Notes under the pieces: model-generated
The model's input: only the letters and a program-made list of their open reading frames with translations
Databases searched by the model: none
Told to the model about the DNA's origin: nothing
Part shown: piece after piece, positions 35,107-43,383 of the stretch
Position numbering within the stretch: position 1 is the stretch's first letter
Layout of the letters: every line of letters starts with the position of its first letter
Assembly: GCA_025457665.1 (NCBI GenBank)
Contig: JALOTY010000004.1
Coordinates: forward strand, 1-64,000
Length of the DNA stretch: 64,000 bases
Direction: 5' to 3'
DNA from: Akkermansiaceae bacterium
GTDB taxonomy: Bacteria; Verrucomicrobiota; Verrucomicrobiia; Verrucomicrobiales; Akkermansiaceae
Program-made: the position numbers and the translations under genes

Positions 35107-37998
35107 TCAACGGATCAGATCCGCAAGATCCCCGTCCGTCCACTCCCGACCGGGATCCACCCCGTCCAGCCCCTCCATCAGCGACCGCTTCATCGACTGC
35201 AGTTTCCTCACCCGCTCCTCCACGGAGTCGCGCACGAAGAGCCGATACACCGTCACCGGCAAGGTCTGCCCGATGCGGTGCGCCCGATCCGTAGCCTGCG
35301 CTTCGACGGCCGGATTCCACCACGGATCCATGTGGACGACCGTGTCCGCTGCCGTGAGATTCAAGCCATAGCCCCCGGCTTTCAGACTGATCAAAAAGAC
35401 CGATGCCTCGTCGGCATTCTGGAACTGCGAGACCACCTCACCCCGATCCCGCGTCGATCCATCAAGCAAAAACACCCTCCAGCCCGACTCCGAAATCTTT
35501 TCCTTCAATCGCCGTAGATATGAAGAGAATTGACTGAAAACGAGACATTTTTGAGGCCTCTCTCCCGCCAGCTCCAGCTTCCATTCAAGCATTTGTTTCA
35601 ACCAATCGCTTTTCACACTTCCTTCCTCCTTGGAATCCGGGAACAACCCGGGGTCCAGGCAGATCTGGCGGAGCCGGAGCAGCGTCGTCAAAAGGTGCAT
35701 GCGGGCCGCACCTTCCGATTTCTGGGCCTCCGCCGTCAGCAGCCCGGCCGTGGCCACCTCTTGATAAAGCCGTCGCGCCGTGGGCTCCAACTCGAGGATG
35801 ACGTCGTTCACCACCTTGTCCGGCAAGTCCTTCGCCACCTCCGCCTTGGTTCGACGCAAAAGAAACGGCCTCACCCGGGCCCGAAGCCTCGGAACGGCGG
35901 CCGGGAGTTCTCCCTCGTATCGATCCCGGAAATCCGCTTTCGCCCCGAGATAGCCCGGACTCAGGAAACGGAAGACCGACCACAGGTCCGTGAGCCGATT
36001 CTCCATCGGGGTACCCGTCAGCGCCAATCTCATCGGCGCGCCCAGCTTGGCGACATCGCGCGAAATGGCACTATCGGGATTCCGGATCAGGCTCGCCTCA
36101 TCCAGCACCACCAAGCCGTAATCCTCTCCCAAATGGTAGGCCAGATCCCGCTGGAAGGTTCCGTAGCTCGTCAGCACCAAATCCGCCGGCCTTCCCCTCA
36201 GCACATCCCGACCCTCCCCATGCATCCGCACCACCCTGGCATCCGGGGCGAATCGGGCGCACTCGGCCTCCCAGTTTGATAGCAGGGAGCCGGGAACCAG
36301 GACCAGCGCCCGACCGCATCGACCCGCCGCTTGCAGGGACCGAATCGCCAGCAAGGTCTGCAGGGTTTTCCCCAGACCCATTTCATCCGCCAGCAGCGCT
36401 GCCCCCAGATTCAGAAGGCGGGAACAGATCCAGCGCAAACCCTCCTCCTGGTAGGTTCGCAGTCGAATGCCCTCCGGTGGCTCCACCAATTCCACGCCGG
36501 GCGCATCCGCCTGACCCATCCCCGCCCAACCCCGCAGAACCTCCGCCCGGGCCCGATCCAGTTGCACCCGACCCTCCGGACGCGGAATCCCGAGGTCCGC
36601 CGCCAGATGCTCGAACTCCTCCCGAAGCTGCCGACTCAACATCACCTCCGCCCCCGATGGGGTCTTCACCACCTTCTTCCCTGATCGAATCCAATCCAGA
36701 ACCTTCGACCGCGGAACCACTGATCCACTGCCTGTTTGAAACGAAAGATCCAGAGAAAGCGATCCCGGAGAAACCTCCTGGATCACCGGCCTGATCACAT
36801 GAAGCGTTTGCAACCCATGCTGCAAACGCGGCCCAAGTTCGACCCGACAGGTGAGCTTCAGAGCGTCGAGATCATTGGCAAGAAAATCGTAAATTTGATC
36901 TTTATCTACTAATTTCCAAATGTTTACAGAGGAATTCACAAATCCCCATTTTGTCAGACCTCGGGGGAAATCGTTTGTTTGAATCGATTTTTTCAACCGA
37001 ACCACTCCCCGCTCTTCGTCGAGATCAAGGCCCGCACCGGGGTTCTGGACGATCTCCAACTCAAGCTGGTTCACGGAACCCTCAAGCCTCACGAATTCAT
37101 CTGAATCGTATGTTTCAAAGGTAAGATTTCCGAGCCATCCGGGCCGAGGCTCTGCGCTGAGGTCAAGCAGGGCCTGGAGACGCCTGGCCATCTCGGGTCG
37201 CTCAATCCTCCCCCGCCCCGTGCGCAGAGTCTCCTGCCACCACAAGCGCTCCCCCTCATCCTCCGGCGACCACGGGGCCCAGCCTATCGAATGGCCAGTG
37301 GACCATCCCAAACAATCGATTCCATCGATGGTTTGATAGCTATCGGTTTCAAACTGGAACTCCAAGCCACCGGCCCGGAACGCGCTATCGAGAAGCCGCA
37401 GAGGCGGCAGGGTTTCGACATGGATCCGCTCACCCTGGGCGTCGAAGACCCGTGGGTGGGAATCGATGGACCGAAGAAAGCCCTCCAGATTCGCCGGCGT
37501 GAGGGCGAGCCGTTTCGGAGCATGGCTGGCATCGCTCACTCTCCCGAGCCAGTCCCAGAAGGCGGAATCCGCTTCATGGAGTTCGCCTCCTTCCTCCAGT
37601 TCCACATTCAGCCGCCCCCTTGCCAGGGCTTTGCGGAAATCGGGCGAAAGCCGGAAGGTCATGGGCCGGGAAATCGGGCGCTCCGATCGATTCACCGCAG
37701 GCGATTGTTCCGCCGGTCCGGATTTCGGCACCACCAGCGCCTGAAGCAGGGTGGCCACCGCGTGGCAGCAGATGGCTCCACTTCCTCGATTCACGGGGCA
37801 GTCGCACTGGGCTTCGAGCGTCTGCCCGGTGCGCACGACTACCCGATGGGGCCGCCGACCGCCGCCAACCGTGGCGGAGAGCAACTCGGGCCGGGCTTTC
37901 AGGCCGGAAACCAGGCCGTCCGCGCACAGCTTGCGGCCGTCGCGGAAGGCATCCCAGCTCACTTCGGCACGGATTCGATCCTCGGTCCACGGGTTCAC
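35107..37998 (-). CDS. SNF2-family helicase with SWIM zinc finger
   Basis: This 963-residue SWI2/SNF2 ATPase has an N-terminal SWIM motif (Cys65, Cys67, then Cys77/78 and His79). A long middle region of beta-rich, family-specific sequence follows. The helicase core starts near residue 510, with 'RTYQEEGLRWICSRLL', Walker A 'DEMGLGKTLQT' (GKT 543-545), motif II Asp633-Glu-Ala-Ser636, 'TGTPMENRL', and the C-terminal 'DRAHRIGQT'. Motif II reads DEAS rather than DEAH. Bacterial SWIM-SNF2 proteins are translocases of unclear role, often linked to DNA repair or transcription. The codon block at about 36885-36975 is strikingly AT-rich. The start is a GTG, divergent from parA. Confidence 0.93.
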   Translation of the reverse strand: MNPWTEDRIRAEVSWDAFRDGRKLCADGLVSGLKARPELLSATVGGGRRPHRVVVRTGQTLEAQCDCPVNRGSGAICCHAVATLLQALVVPKSGPAEQSPAVNRSERPISRPMTFRLSPDFRKALARGRLNVELEEGGELHEADSAFWDWLGRVSDASHAPKRLALTPANLEGFLRSIDSHPRVFDAQGERIHVETLPPLRLLDSAFRAGGLEFQFETDSYQTIDGIDCLGWSTGHSIGWAPWSPEDEGERLWWQETLRTGRGRIERPEMARRLQALLDLSAEPRPGWLGNLTFETYDSDEFVRLEGSVNQLELEIVQNPGAGLDLDEERGVVRLKKSIQTNDFPRGLTKWGFVNSSVNIWKLVDKDQIYDFLANDLDALKLTCRVELGPRLQHGLQTLHVIRPVIQEVSPGSLSLDLSFQTGSGSVVPRSKVLDWIRSGKKVVKTPSGAEVMLSRQLREEFEHLAADLGIPRPEGRVQLDRARAEVLRGWAGMGQADAPGVELVEPPEGIRLRTYQEEGLRWICSRLLNLGAALLADEMGLGKTLQTLLAIRSLQAAGRCGRALVLVPGSLLSNWEAECARFAPDARVVRMHGEGRDVLRGRPADLVLTSYGTFQRDLAYHLGEDYGLVVLDEASLIRNPDSAISRDVAKLGAPMRLALTGTPMENRLTDLWSVFRFLSPGYLGAKADFRDRYEGELPAAVPRLRARVRPFLLRRTKAEVAKDLPDKVVNDVILELEPTARRLYQEVATAGLLTAEAQKSEGAARMHLLTTLLRLRQICLDPGLFPDSKEEGSVKSDWLKQMLEWKLELAGERPQKCLVFSQFSSYLRRLKEKISESGWRVFLLDGSTRDRGEVVSQFQNADEASVFLISLKAGGYGLNLTAADTVVHMDPWWNPAVEAQATDRAHRIGQTLPVTVYRLFVRDSVEERVRKLQSMKRSLMEGLDGVDPGREWTDGDLADLIR

Positions 37999-38156
37999 CG
38001 GGCGGAAACTGGAGTCGATCCAGCAGGCTGGCGAGCAAATCCAACGCTTGATGCGCGGCGGGAAAGCGCCCTCTCCGCAGTTTGGCGGTGGTTTTGTTTG
38101 CCAGCCCGGCCCTTCCCCGAAAGACTGCCACCCTCGCCTCCCGCGATTCGATTCCC

Positions 38157-38939
38157 ATGAAGGTTGTTGCAGTTGGAAACCAAAAAGGCGGCGTTGGAAA
38201 AACGACCACCGCCCTCAATCTCTCTGCCGCCCTTGCCCTGCGCGGCCAGAGGGTGCTGTTGATCGACCTCGACCCCCAGGCAAACACGACCAGCGGCCTC
38301 GGCATGGAGGCGGAGGGTGAGGACACGGTTTATCCCTCTCTCATCGGTGATGTCGATGTCCGCTCCCGAATCCGCGAGACCGGTCGGGAGAACCTGTGGA
38401 TGATTCCCTCCCACATGGATCTGGCCGGGGTGGAAATCGAACTGGCCCGCAGCGATGACCATCTCACCCGCCTCCGGGATCTGCTCCAGGGGCTCAAGCC
38501 GAACGACCTTTTCGAATACTGCATCCTCGACACCCCGCCCTCCCTCGGCGTCCTCATGACCTCCGCCCTTGCCGCGGCGGATGAAATCCTCGTCCCTCTG
38601 CAATGCGAATGGTTCGGCCTCGAAGGCCTGGCGAAGATCGTCCGGGTGATCGATGAAATCCGCGGCAGCGGAGCCAGCCCGGGACTCCGCATCGAGGGCA
38701 TCGTGATGACGATGTTCGACAACCGCACCAACCTCGCCCGCCAGGTGATCGAGGAAGTCCGCACCTATTTCCCCGGCGAACTCTATCAGACCGTCATCCC
38801 GCGCACGGTGCGCCTCAGCGAAGCACCGAGTCATGCGAAGACGATCTTCGAGCACGACCTCAACGGCCTCGGCGCGAATTCCTATCTGGCGCTGGCTGAT
38901 GAATTCCTCGCCCGCCACGGAGCGGTCGTGGCGGGCTGA
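38157..38939 (+). CDS. parA: ParA/Soj family ATPase
   Basis: This 260-residue P-loop ATPase has the deviant Walker A 'NQKGGVGKTTTALNLS' (residues 8-23), Walker A' 'LLIDLDPQANTTSGLG', and 'YCILDTPPSLGVLMTSALAA' for Walker B. It is close to chromosomal Soj/ParA, which segregates origins with ParB. No parB follows: gpmI lies on the other strand 15 bases away. So this ParA works with a ParB encoded elsewhere or is an orphan that positions other cargo. ATG 38157 is preferred to the in-frame ATG at 38082 because homology begins at 'MKVVAVGNQKGG'. Confidence 0.93.
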   Translation: MKVVAVGNQKGGVGKTTTALNLSAALALRGQRVLLIDLDPQANTTSGLGMEAEGEDTVYPSLIGDVDVRSRIRETGRENLWMIPSHMDLAGVEIELARSDDHLTRLRDLLQGLKPNDLFEYCILDTPPSLGVLMTSALAAADEILVPLQCEWFGLEGLAKIVRVIDEIRGSGASPGLRIEGIVMTMFDNRTNLARQVIEEVRTYFPGELYQTVIPRTVRLSEAPSHAKTIFEHDLNGLGANSYLALADEFLARHGAVVAG

Positions 38940-38954
38940 AAGGCTTGCGGTTTC

Positions 38955-40502
38955 TCAGGCTTTCGCGGTCAGCGGCTTGCCCGTCATCGCCTCGGGCTGC
39001 TCCAGGCCCATCATCGCCAGCAAAGTCGGCGCGACATCGGCGAGGATGCCATCGCGCATCGACACTTTCTCACGATCCTCGCCCACATAGAACACGCGGA
39101 CCAGATTCGTCGTGTGCGCGGTGTTGGGTGAGCCATCGGGATTGATCATGTATTCGCAATTCCCGTGGTCCGCAGTGATCAGCAGCTTGCCGCCGAGACG
39201 CAGGGTCTCCTCGACCACGGCTTTGACCCCGGCATCGATTTTCTCGCAGGCTTTCACGGCCGCTTCCACCACGCCGGTGTGGCCCACCATGTCCGGATTG
39301 GCGAAATTGAGGATCACGAGGTCGTAGTCCTTGAGCTTGGCGACCACGGTATCGGTCACTTCGCTGGCGCTCATTTCCGGCTTCAAATCGTAGGTCGCCA
39401 CATCTTTGGGCGATGGAATGATCACGCGATCCTCGCCCTTGAACGCTTTTTCCAGACCGCCATTGAAGAAATAGGTCACGTGCGGATACTTCTCGGTCTC
39501 CGCGATGCGCATCTGCGTTTTCTTCGCCTTGGCCACCACTTCGCCCAGCACCATGCGCAGCTTGTCGGGCGCGAAGATGACATCGCAGTCGTAGTCCGCA
39601 TCGTATTCGGTGAGCGTCACGAAATTCACCTTGGGCCTGCGCCCGGCCGCAAAGGCAGTCCATCGCCCCTCATGCAGAAAGACCTCGGAGAGCTGGCGTG
39701 CACGGTCGGCACGGAAGTTGAAAAACAGCACCACATCGCCATCGCGGATGCGCTGACGGTTGGCCTCGCAAAAGACCATGGGCAGCAGGAACTCATCGGT
39801 CTTTTCATCGGCATACTTCCCGGCGACCGCCTCGGAGGCGAGGACGTCCTGAACTTCGCCCTTGCCGTGAACGATGGCATCCCAGGCAAGCTTCACCCGT
39901 TCCCAGCGCTTGTCGCGATCCATGGCATAGTAGCGCCCGACGACCGTGGCGATCCGCGCGCCGTGCTCGGCGATGCGGTCTTCCACCTCGGATAGATAGC
40001 CGGCACCGCCGGTGGGCGAAGTGTCACGACCATCGGTGATGGCATGCACCATGATGTCCTTCACCCCGGCCTCCGCGGCCAGACCAACCATCGCGCAAAG
40101 CTGGCTCTGGTGGCTGTGCACCCCGCCATCGGAAAGGAGACCGATGAAATGCAACCTTCGGCCCTTGGCGGACGCCGCTTTCATGGCGCGTTTGAAAACC
40201 TTGTTAGAGGCCATTTCGCCATCGACGATCGCCTTGTTGATGCGGGTCAGATCCTGATAAACGATGCGCCCGGCGCCGAGGTTCAGGTGGCCCACCTCCG
40301 AGTTGCCCATCTGGCCATCCGGCAACCCCACATCCATGCCCGAGGCACTCAGCAGCGATGACGGACAAGCCGCCAGGAACTCATCGTGAAAGGGGGTCTT
40401 CGCAAGCAGGGTCGCATTGCCCTGCTTCTTTGCTGTCTTTTTCCCGCCGGGGTTTTCGCCCCAACCGTCGCGAATGATGAGCACCACTGGTTTCTTTGCC
40501 AT
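38955..40502 (-). CDS. gpmI: 2,3-bisphosphoglycerate-independent phosphoglycerate mutase
   Basis: This 515-residue alkaline-phosphatase-fold enzyme has the catalytic Ser68 in 'GQMGNSEVGHLNLGAG'. N-terminal metal ligands are around 'IIRDGWGENP', 'HAITDGRDTSPTGGAGY' is near 155, and the C-terminal metal site is 'LLITADHGNCEYM'. It interconverts 3- and 2-phosphoglycerate in glycolysis with two Mn2+ ions. The length matches the family. It lies on the same strand as tpiA and pgk but is separated from them by tRNA-Lys, so it is probably a separate transcript. Confidence 0.96.
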   Translation of the reverse strand: MAKKPVVLIIRDGWGENPGGKKTAKKQGNATLLAKTPFHDEFLAACPSSLLSASGMDVGLPDGQMGNSEVGHLNLGAGRIVYQDLTRINKAIVDGEMASNKVFKRAMKAASAKGRRLHFIGLLSDGGVHSHQSQLCAMVGLAAEAGVKDIMVHAITDGRDTSPTGGAGYLSEVEDRIAEHGARIATVVGRYYAMDRDKRWERVKLAWDAIVHGKGEVQDVLASEAVAGKYADEKTDEFLLPMVFCEANRQRIRDGDVVLFFNFRADRARQLSEVFLHEGRWTAFAAGRRPKVNFVTLTEYDADYDCDVIFAPDKLRMVLGEVVAKAKKTQMRIAETEKYPHVTYFFNGGLEKAFKGEDRVIIPSPKDVATYDLKPEMSASEVTDTVVAKLKDYDLVILNFANPDMVGHTGVVEAAVKACEKIDAGVKAVVEETLRLGGKLLITADHGNCEYMINPDGSPNTAHTTNLVRVFYVGEDREKVSMRDGILADVAPTLLAMMGLEQPEAMTGKPLTAKA

Positions 40503-40607
40503 GACGCGCCGCGTTTACCCCCACGCCCCCACCCCGTCCAGCCGCATCCGTGGCCCGTGGTGGAAATCGAAACAGCCGGGGATGGATTCCCTCCCCCTCA
40601 TCACACT

Positions 40608-40632
40608 CAAGGGAGCCTTGCGGGCTCCCTTG
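40608..40632. other. Strong stem-loop between gpmI and tRNA-Lys
   Basis: CAAGGGAGCC (40608-40617) and GGCTCCCTTG (40623-40632) form a perfect 10-bp stem with loop TTGCG. No T-run follows on either strand. It lies 18 bases beyond the tRNA-Lys CCA end and could act in 3' processing or as a non-canonical terminator. Confidence 0.5.
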
Positions 40633-40649
40633 GTGGATCTTCAAAAAGC

Positions 40650-40725
40650 TGGTACCCCGTCTAGGACTCGAACCTAGGACCAAAAGATTAAGAGTCTTCT
40701 GCTCTACCAACTGAGCTAACGAGGC
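40650..40725 (-). tRNA. tRNA-Lys (anticodon CTT)
   Basis: The cloverleaf is complete on the minus strand: acceptor GCCTCGT with ACGGGGT (two G-T pairs), a D arm with AGCTCAGTTGGTAGAGCA, an anticodon loop with CTT, and a T arm CTAGG-TTCGAGT-CCTAG. The discriminator is A and CCA is encoded. A TTGACA on the same strand (40793-40788) may be the -35 of its promoter, but no good -10 is seen. Confidence 0.95.
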
Positions 40726-40909
40726 ATGTTCGACTGGCTTCACAACAAGCGCGTCGGGCGGCGAAAAAAACTCAGTGACGAGGTTTCTGTCAACCAAAAA
40801 TCTTCCTCGTCCATCTGTCTGATGGTGGTGGGCTGCGCTCCGCGCGGACGCCTCCCATTCCCGCTGAGAAAATCAGCCCACGCCGCCACGCAAGAGTCGA
40901 ACCCAAGCG

Positions 40910-41110
40910 ATGTATCGCCCCCCAAAAGACACGCATCTGGACCACCTGACCCGCCGCTTCACGGAAAGCGCGCCGGCGGCGAAAGCCCATTCAAAGAAGA
41001 CCTCCCCGCCCGCCCGGAAATCCGCGACGGCCTGGTGGGTCCTCGGCCTCACCCTCCTCACCTTGGCAGGAATCGTCGCCGCCACCCTGGGCCTCACGAT
41101 GAGCCGCTGA
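40910..41110 (+). CDS. Small single-span membrane protein
   Basis: This 66-residue predicted protein has a basic N-terminal half ('KAHSKKTSPPARKSATA') and one C-terminal membrane helix ('WWVLGLTLLTLAGIVAATLG', residues 42-61), giving N-in topology. No family is recognised. Third codon positions are strongly G/C as in neighbouring real genes, which supports coding. It stands alone, on the plus strand, in a 416-base gap between tRNA-Lys and tpiA; I see nothing else in that gap apart from a possible tRNA-Lys -35 element. It could also be a chance open frame. Confidence 0.5.
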   Translation: MYRPPKDTHLDHLTRRFTESAPAAKAHSKKTSPPARKSATAWWVLGLTLLTLAGIVAATLGLTMSR

Positions 41111-41141
41111 GTGGCTGCCAAGAGTCGCAAGGCGCCCGGGA

Positions 41142-41912
41142 TCAGGCGGCGGTGCCGTTCTGGATGATGGCGAGGAAACTTGGGGCTTCCAGTGCCGCAC
41201 CGCCAATCAAGGCACCATCGATGTCCGGGCAGGCCATCAGTTCGGCCGCATTGTTCGGCTTCACGCTGCCGCCATACTGGATGCGGATGCGGGCGGCGGT
41301 ATCCGCGCCGAAATTCTCGCCGATCAGCGATCGAACAAAGGCGTGGGCCTCTTGAGCCTGAGCGGCCGTGGCCGTCACCCCGGTGCCGATCGCCCACACG
41401 GGCTCGTAAGCAATCACGGTATCGGCCATGTCCTTTTCACTGAAACCTTCCAGGCCTTTCGTCACCTGACGGCGAAGCACCTCCTCAAGTTTGCCCCCTT
41501 CGCGTTCTTCGAGGGTCTCACCGATGCAGAAAATCGGCTTCAGGTTCACCTCGCGCGCCTTCTTCATCTTGGCGTTGATGATTTCATCGGTCTCGCCATA
41601 GATCGCCCGTCGCTCGCTGTGGCCGAGGATCACGTAGTGAACGTAGAACTCGCGGAGCATCATCGCGCTGACTTCACCGGTGTAGGCACCGGCATCGAAC
41701 TGTGAGCAGTTCTGAGCGGCCAAGGCCACCGAGGTCACATTGCCAAACATTTCCGCCGCCTTGGCGAGGGAAACGAAAGGCGGAGCGATCACCACATCGC
41801 ATGGGAAAGTCTGGTGTTGAACGTGAGGCAGCAGGGCACGGGCAAAGTCCTCGGTTTCCGAGGGTCCTTTGTTCATCTTCCAGTTGGCGGCGAATATCGG
41901 GCGACGGATCAT
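41142..41912 (-). CDS. tpiA: Triosephosphate isomerase
   Basis: This 256-residue TIM-barrel enzyme has Lys12 ('ANWKMN'), His98 ('ILGHSERR') and catalytic Glu170 ('AYEPVWAIGTG'), and the phosphate loop 'IQYGGSVKPNN'. All are intact and the length is normal. It interconverts dihydroxyacetone phosphate and glyceraldehyde-3-phosphate. It follows pgk by 40 bases on the same strand, a classic pgk-tpiA pair. Its leader is pyrimidine-rich with no SD. Confidence 0.97.
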   Translation of the reverse strand: MIRRPIFAANWKMNKGPSETEDFARALLPHVQHQTFPCDVVIAPPFVSLAKAAEMFGNVTSVALAAQNCSQFDAGAYTGEVSAMMLREFYVHYVILGHSERRAIYGETDEIINAKMKKAREVNLKPIFCIGETLEEREGGKLEEVLRRQVTKGLEGFSEKDMADTVIAYEPVWAIGTGVTATAAQAQEAHAFVRSLIGENFGADTAARIRIQYGGSVKPNNAAELMACPDIDGALIGGAALEAPSFLAIIQNGTAA

Positions 41913-41952
41913 GCGGTGAGGTGAGGATGCGGGTTGGGAGAAACAAAGGCCA

Positions 41953-43149
41953 TCAGATTTCAGTCAGGGCGGCCACACCCGGAAGGACCTTGCCTTCCAA
42001 CAGTTCGAGGGAAGCGCCACCCCCGGTGGAAATGAAAGTCATCTGGTCATCAAGACCGAATTTGTTGACGGCCGTCACCGAATCCCCGCCACCAACGATG
42101 GTCACGCCGCTGCTATCCGCCATCGCCTGGGCAATGGCCTTGGTGCCCTTGGCGAAGGAATCGAGTTCGAACACTCCCATCGGGCCATTCCAAATGATCG
42201 TCTTCGCCTTCGCGATTTCGACGGTGAATTCCTCAATCGCCACATCGCCAATGTCGATGCCCTCCCAGCCATCCGGGGTGAGCCCCCCTTTTTCATAAGG
42301 CTCGGTCACCTTGGTCGCGGCCCCTTCCTTGAACTCCTGGGTGATGCGGGTATCAGCCGGAAGCAGGAAACTGACGCCCTTCGATTTCGCCAAGGCGAGA
42401 ATGTCGAGCGCGAGGTCGAGCTTGTCGGCCTCCACGCGGCTGTTGCCCACCTGATAGCCCTGCGCCTTGCGGAAAGTGTTCGCCATCGCCCCGCCGATGA
42501 GGAAGGCATCGGCCTTTTCCATGAGGGCGGTGATGACTTGGATCTTATCCGAGACCTTCGCGCCACCCATGATGACGAGGAAGGGACGCTCGGGGTTCTG
42601 GAGTTTGCCATCGAGATACTCGAGTTCGCGCTCCATCAGGAAACCCATCGCACTCTGGGCGACGAAATGAGTGACTCCTTCGGTCGATCCATGGGCGCGG
42701 TGGGCGGTGCCGAAAGCATCGTTGACGAAGATCTCAGCGGATCCGGCGAGGTCTTTGGCGAAAGCGGCGTCGTTCTTCTCCTCGGCGGCATGGAAACGGG
42801 TGTTTTCCAGCAGCAGGACCTCCCCGGCGGAAAGCCCGGCGCGCATGGCAGCGGTTTCTTCACCGATGCAGTCCGGCGCGAGAGCCACGGGCTGACCGAG
42901 GATCTCCGCAAGTCGTGCGGCGGCCGGAGCTAGGGAAAACTTCGCCTGCGCGGTGCCATCGGGACGGCCGAGGTGGGAGCAAAGCACAAGTTTCGCGCCG
43001 CCTGCGATGAGATGACGGATCGATGGCACGGCGGCCTGAATCCGGGTATCATCGGTGATCGCTCCATCCTTGAGTGGGACATTGAAGTCCACACGCATGA
43101 GCACTTCCTTGCCCTTCACATCGAGATCGCGGATCGAGAGTTTCGCCAT
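41953..43149 (-). CDS. pgk: Phosphoglycerate kinase
   Basis: This 398-residue enzyme has 'MRVDFNVPLKDGAITDDTRI' at the N-terminus and 'CSHLGRPDG' for phosphoglycerate binding. 'PFLVIMGGAKVSDKIQVI' is near residue 197, and the nucleotide site 'WNGPMGVFELDSFAKGT' and 'GGGDSVTAVNKFG' are near the C-terminus. It makes ATP from 1,3-bisphosphoglycerate. No gap gene is adjacent. It is the first gene of the pgk-tpiA unit. The 234-base divergent gap to the ELWxxDGT gene (43150-43383) shows a TTGACT that may be a -35, but no convincing -10. Confidence 0.97.
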   Translation of the reverse strand: MAKLSIRDLDVKGKEVLMRVDFNVPLKDGAITDDTRIQAAVPSIRHLIAGGAKLVLCSHLGRPDGTAQAKFSLAPAAARLAEILGQPVALAPDCIGEETAAMRAGLSAGEVLLLENTRFHAAEEKNDAAFAKDLAGSAEIFVNDAFGTAHRAHGSTEGVTHFVAQSAMGFLMERELEYLDGKLQNPERPFLVIMGGAKVSDKIQVITALMEKADAFLIGGAMANTFRKAQGYQVGNSRVEADKLDLALDILALAKSKGVSFLLPADTRITQEFKEGAATKVTEPYEKGGLTPDGWEGIDIGDVAIEEFTVEIAKAKTIIWNGPMGVFELDSFAKGTKAIAQAMADSSGVTIVGGGDSVTAVNKFGLDDQMTFISTGGGASLELLEGKVLPGVAALTEI

Positions 43150-43383
43150 GGCGCGGGAGTGGGCGCACGACCCCGCCTGCCAGTCAAGCCCGCGGTGACC
43201 GGTGTCAGAATTTGGCCGGAGATTGGAAGCCGGGAGCCCACTTCTGGCCTTCGGGATCGCAAGACCGACAGAGCCCCCGCAAACGCCTGCTGCGGGCTTC
43301 GGGAGTTCGCGCTGCCATCCCGATTTTCGAAGTGACGCTCTCCGGCTCAGAAATTACACCCCCGGAATTCAGGAAATCCTGCC

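Noticed and set aside
40726..40793. Complete promoter for tRNA-Lys
   Set aside because: TTGACA is present on the minus strand, but at 16-18 bases only a homopolymer of T follows, which is not a credible -10.
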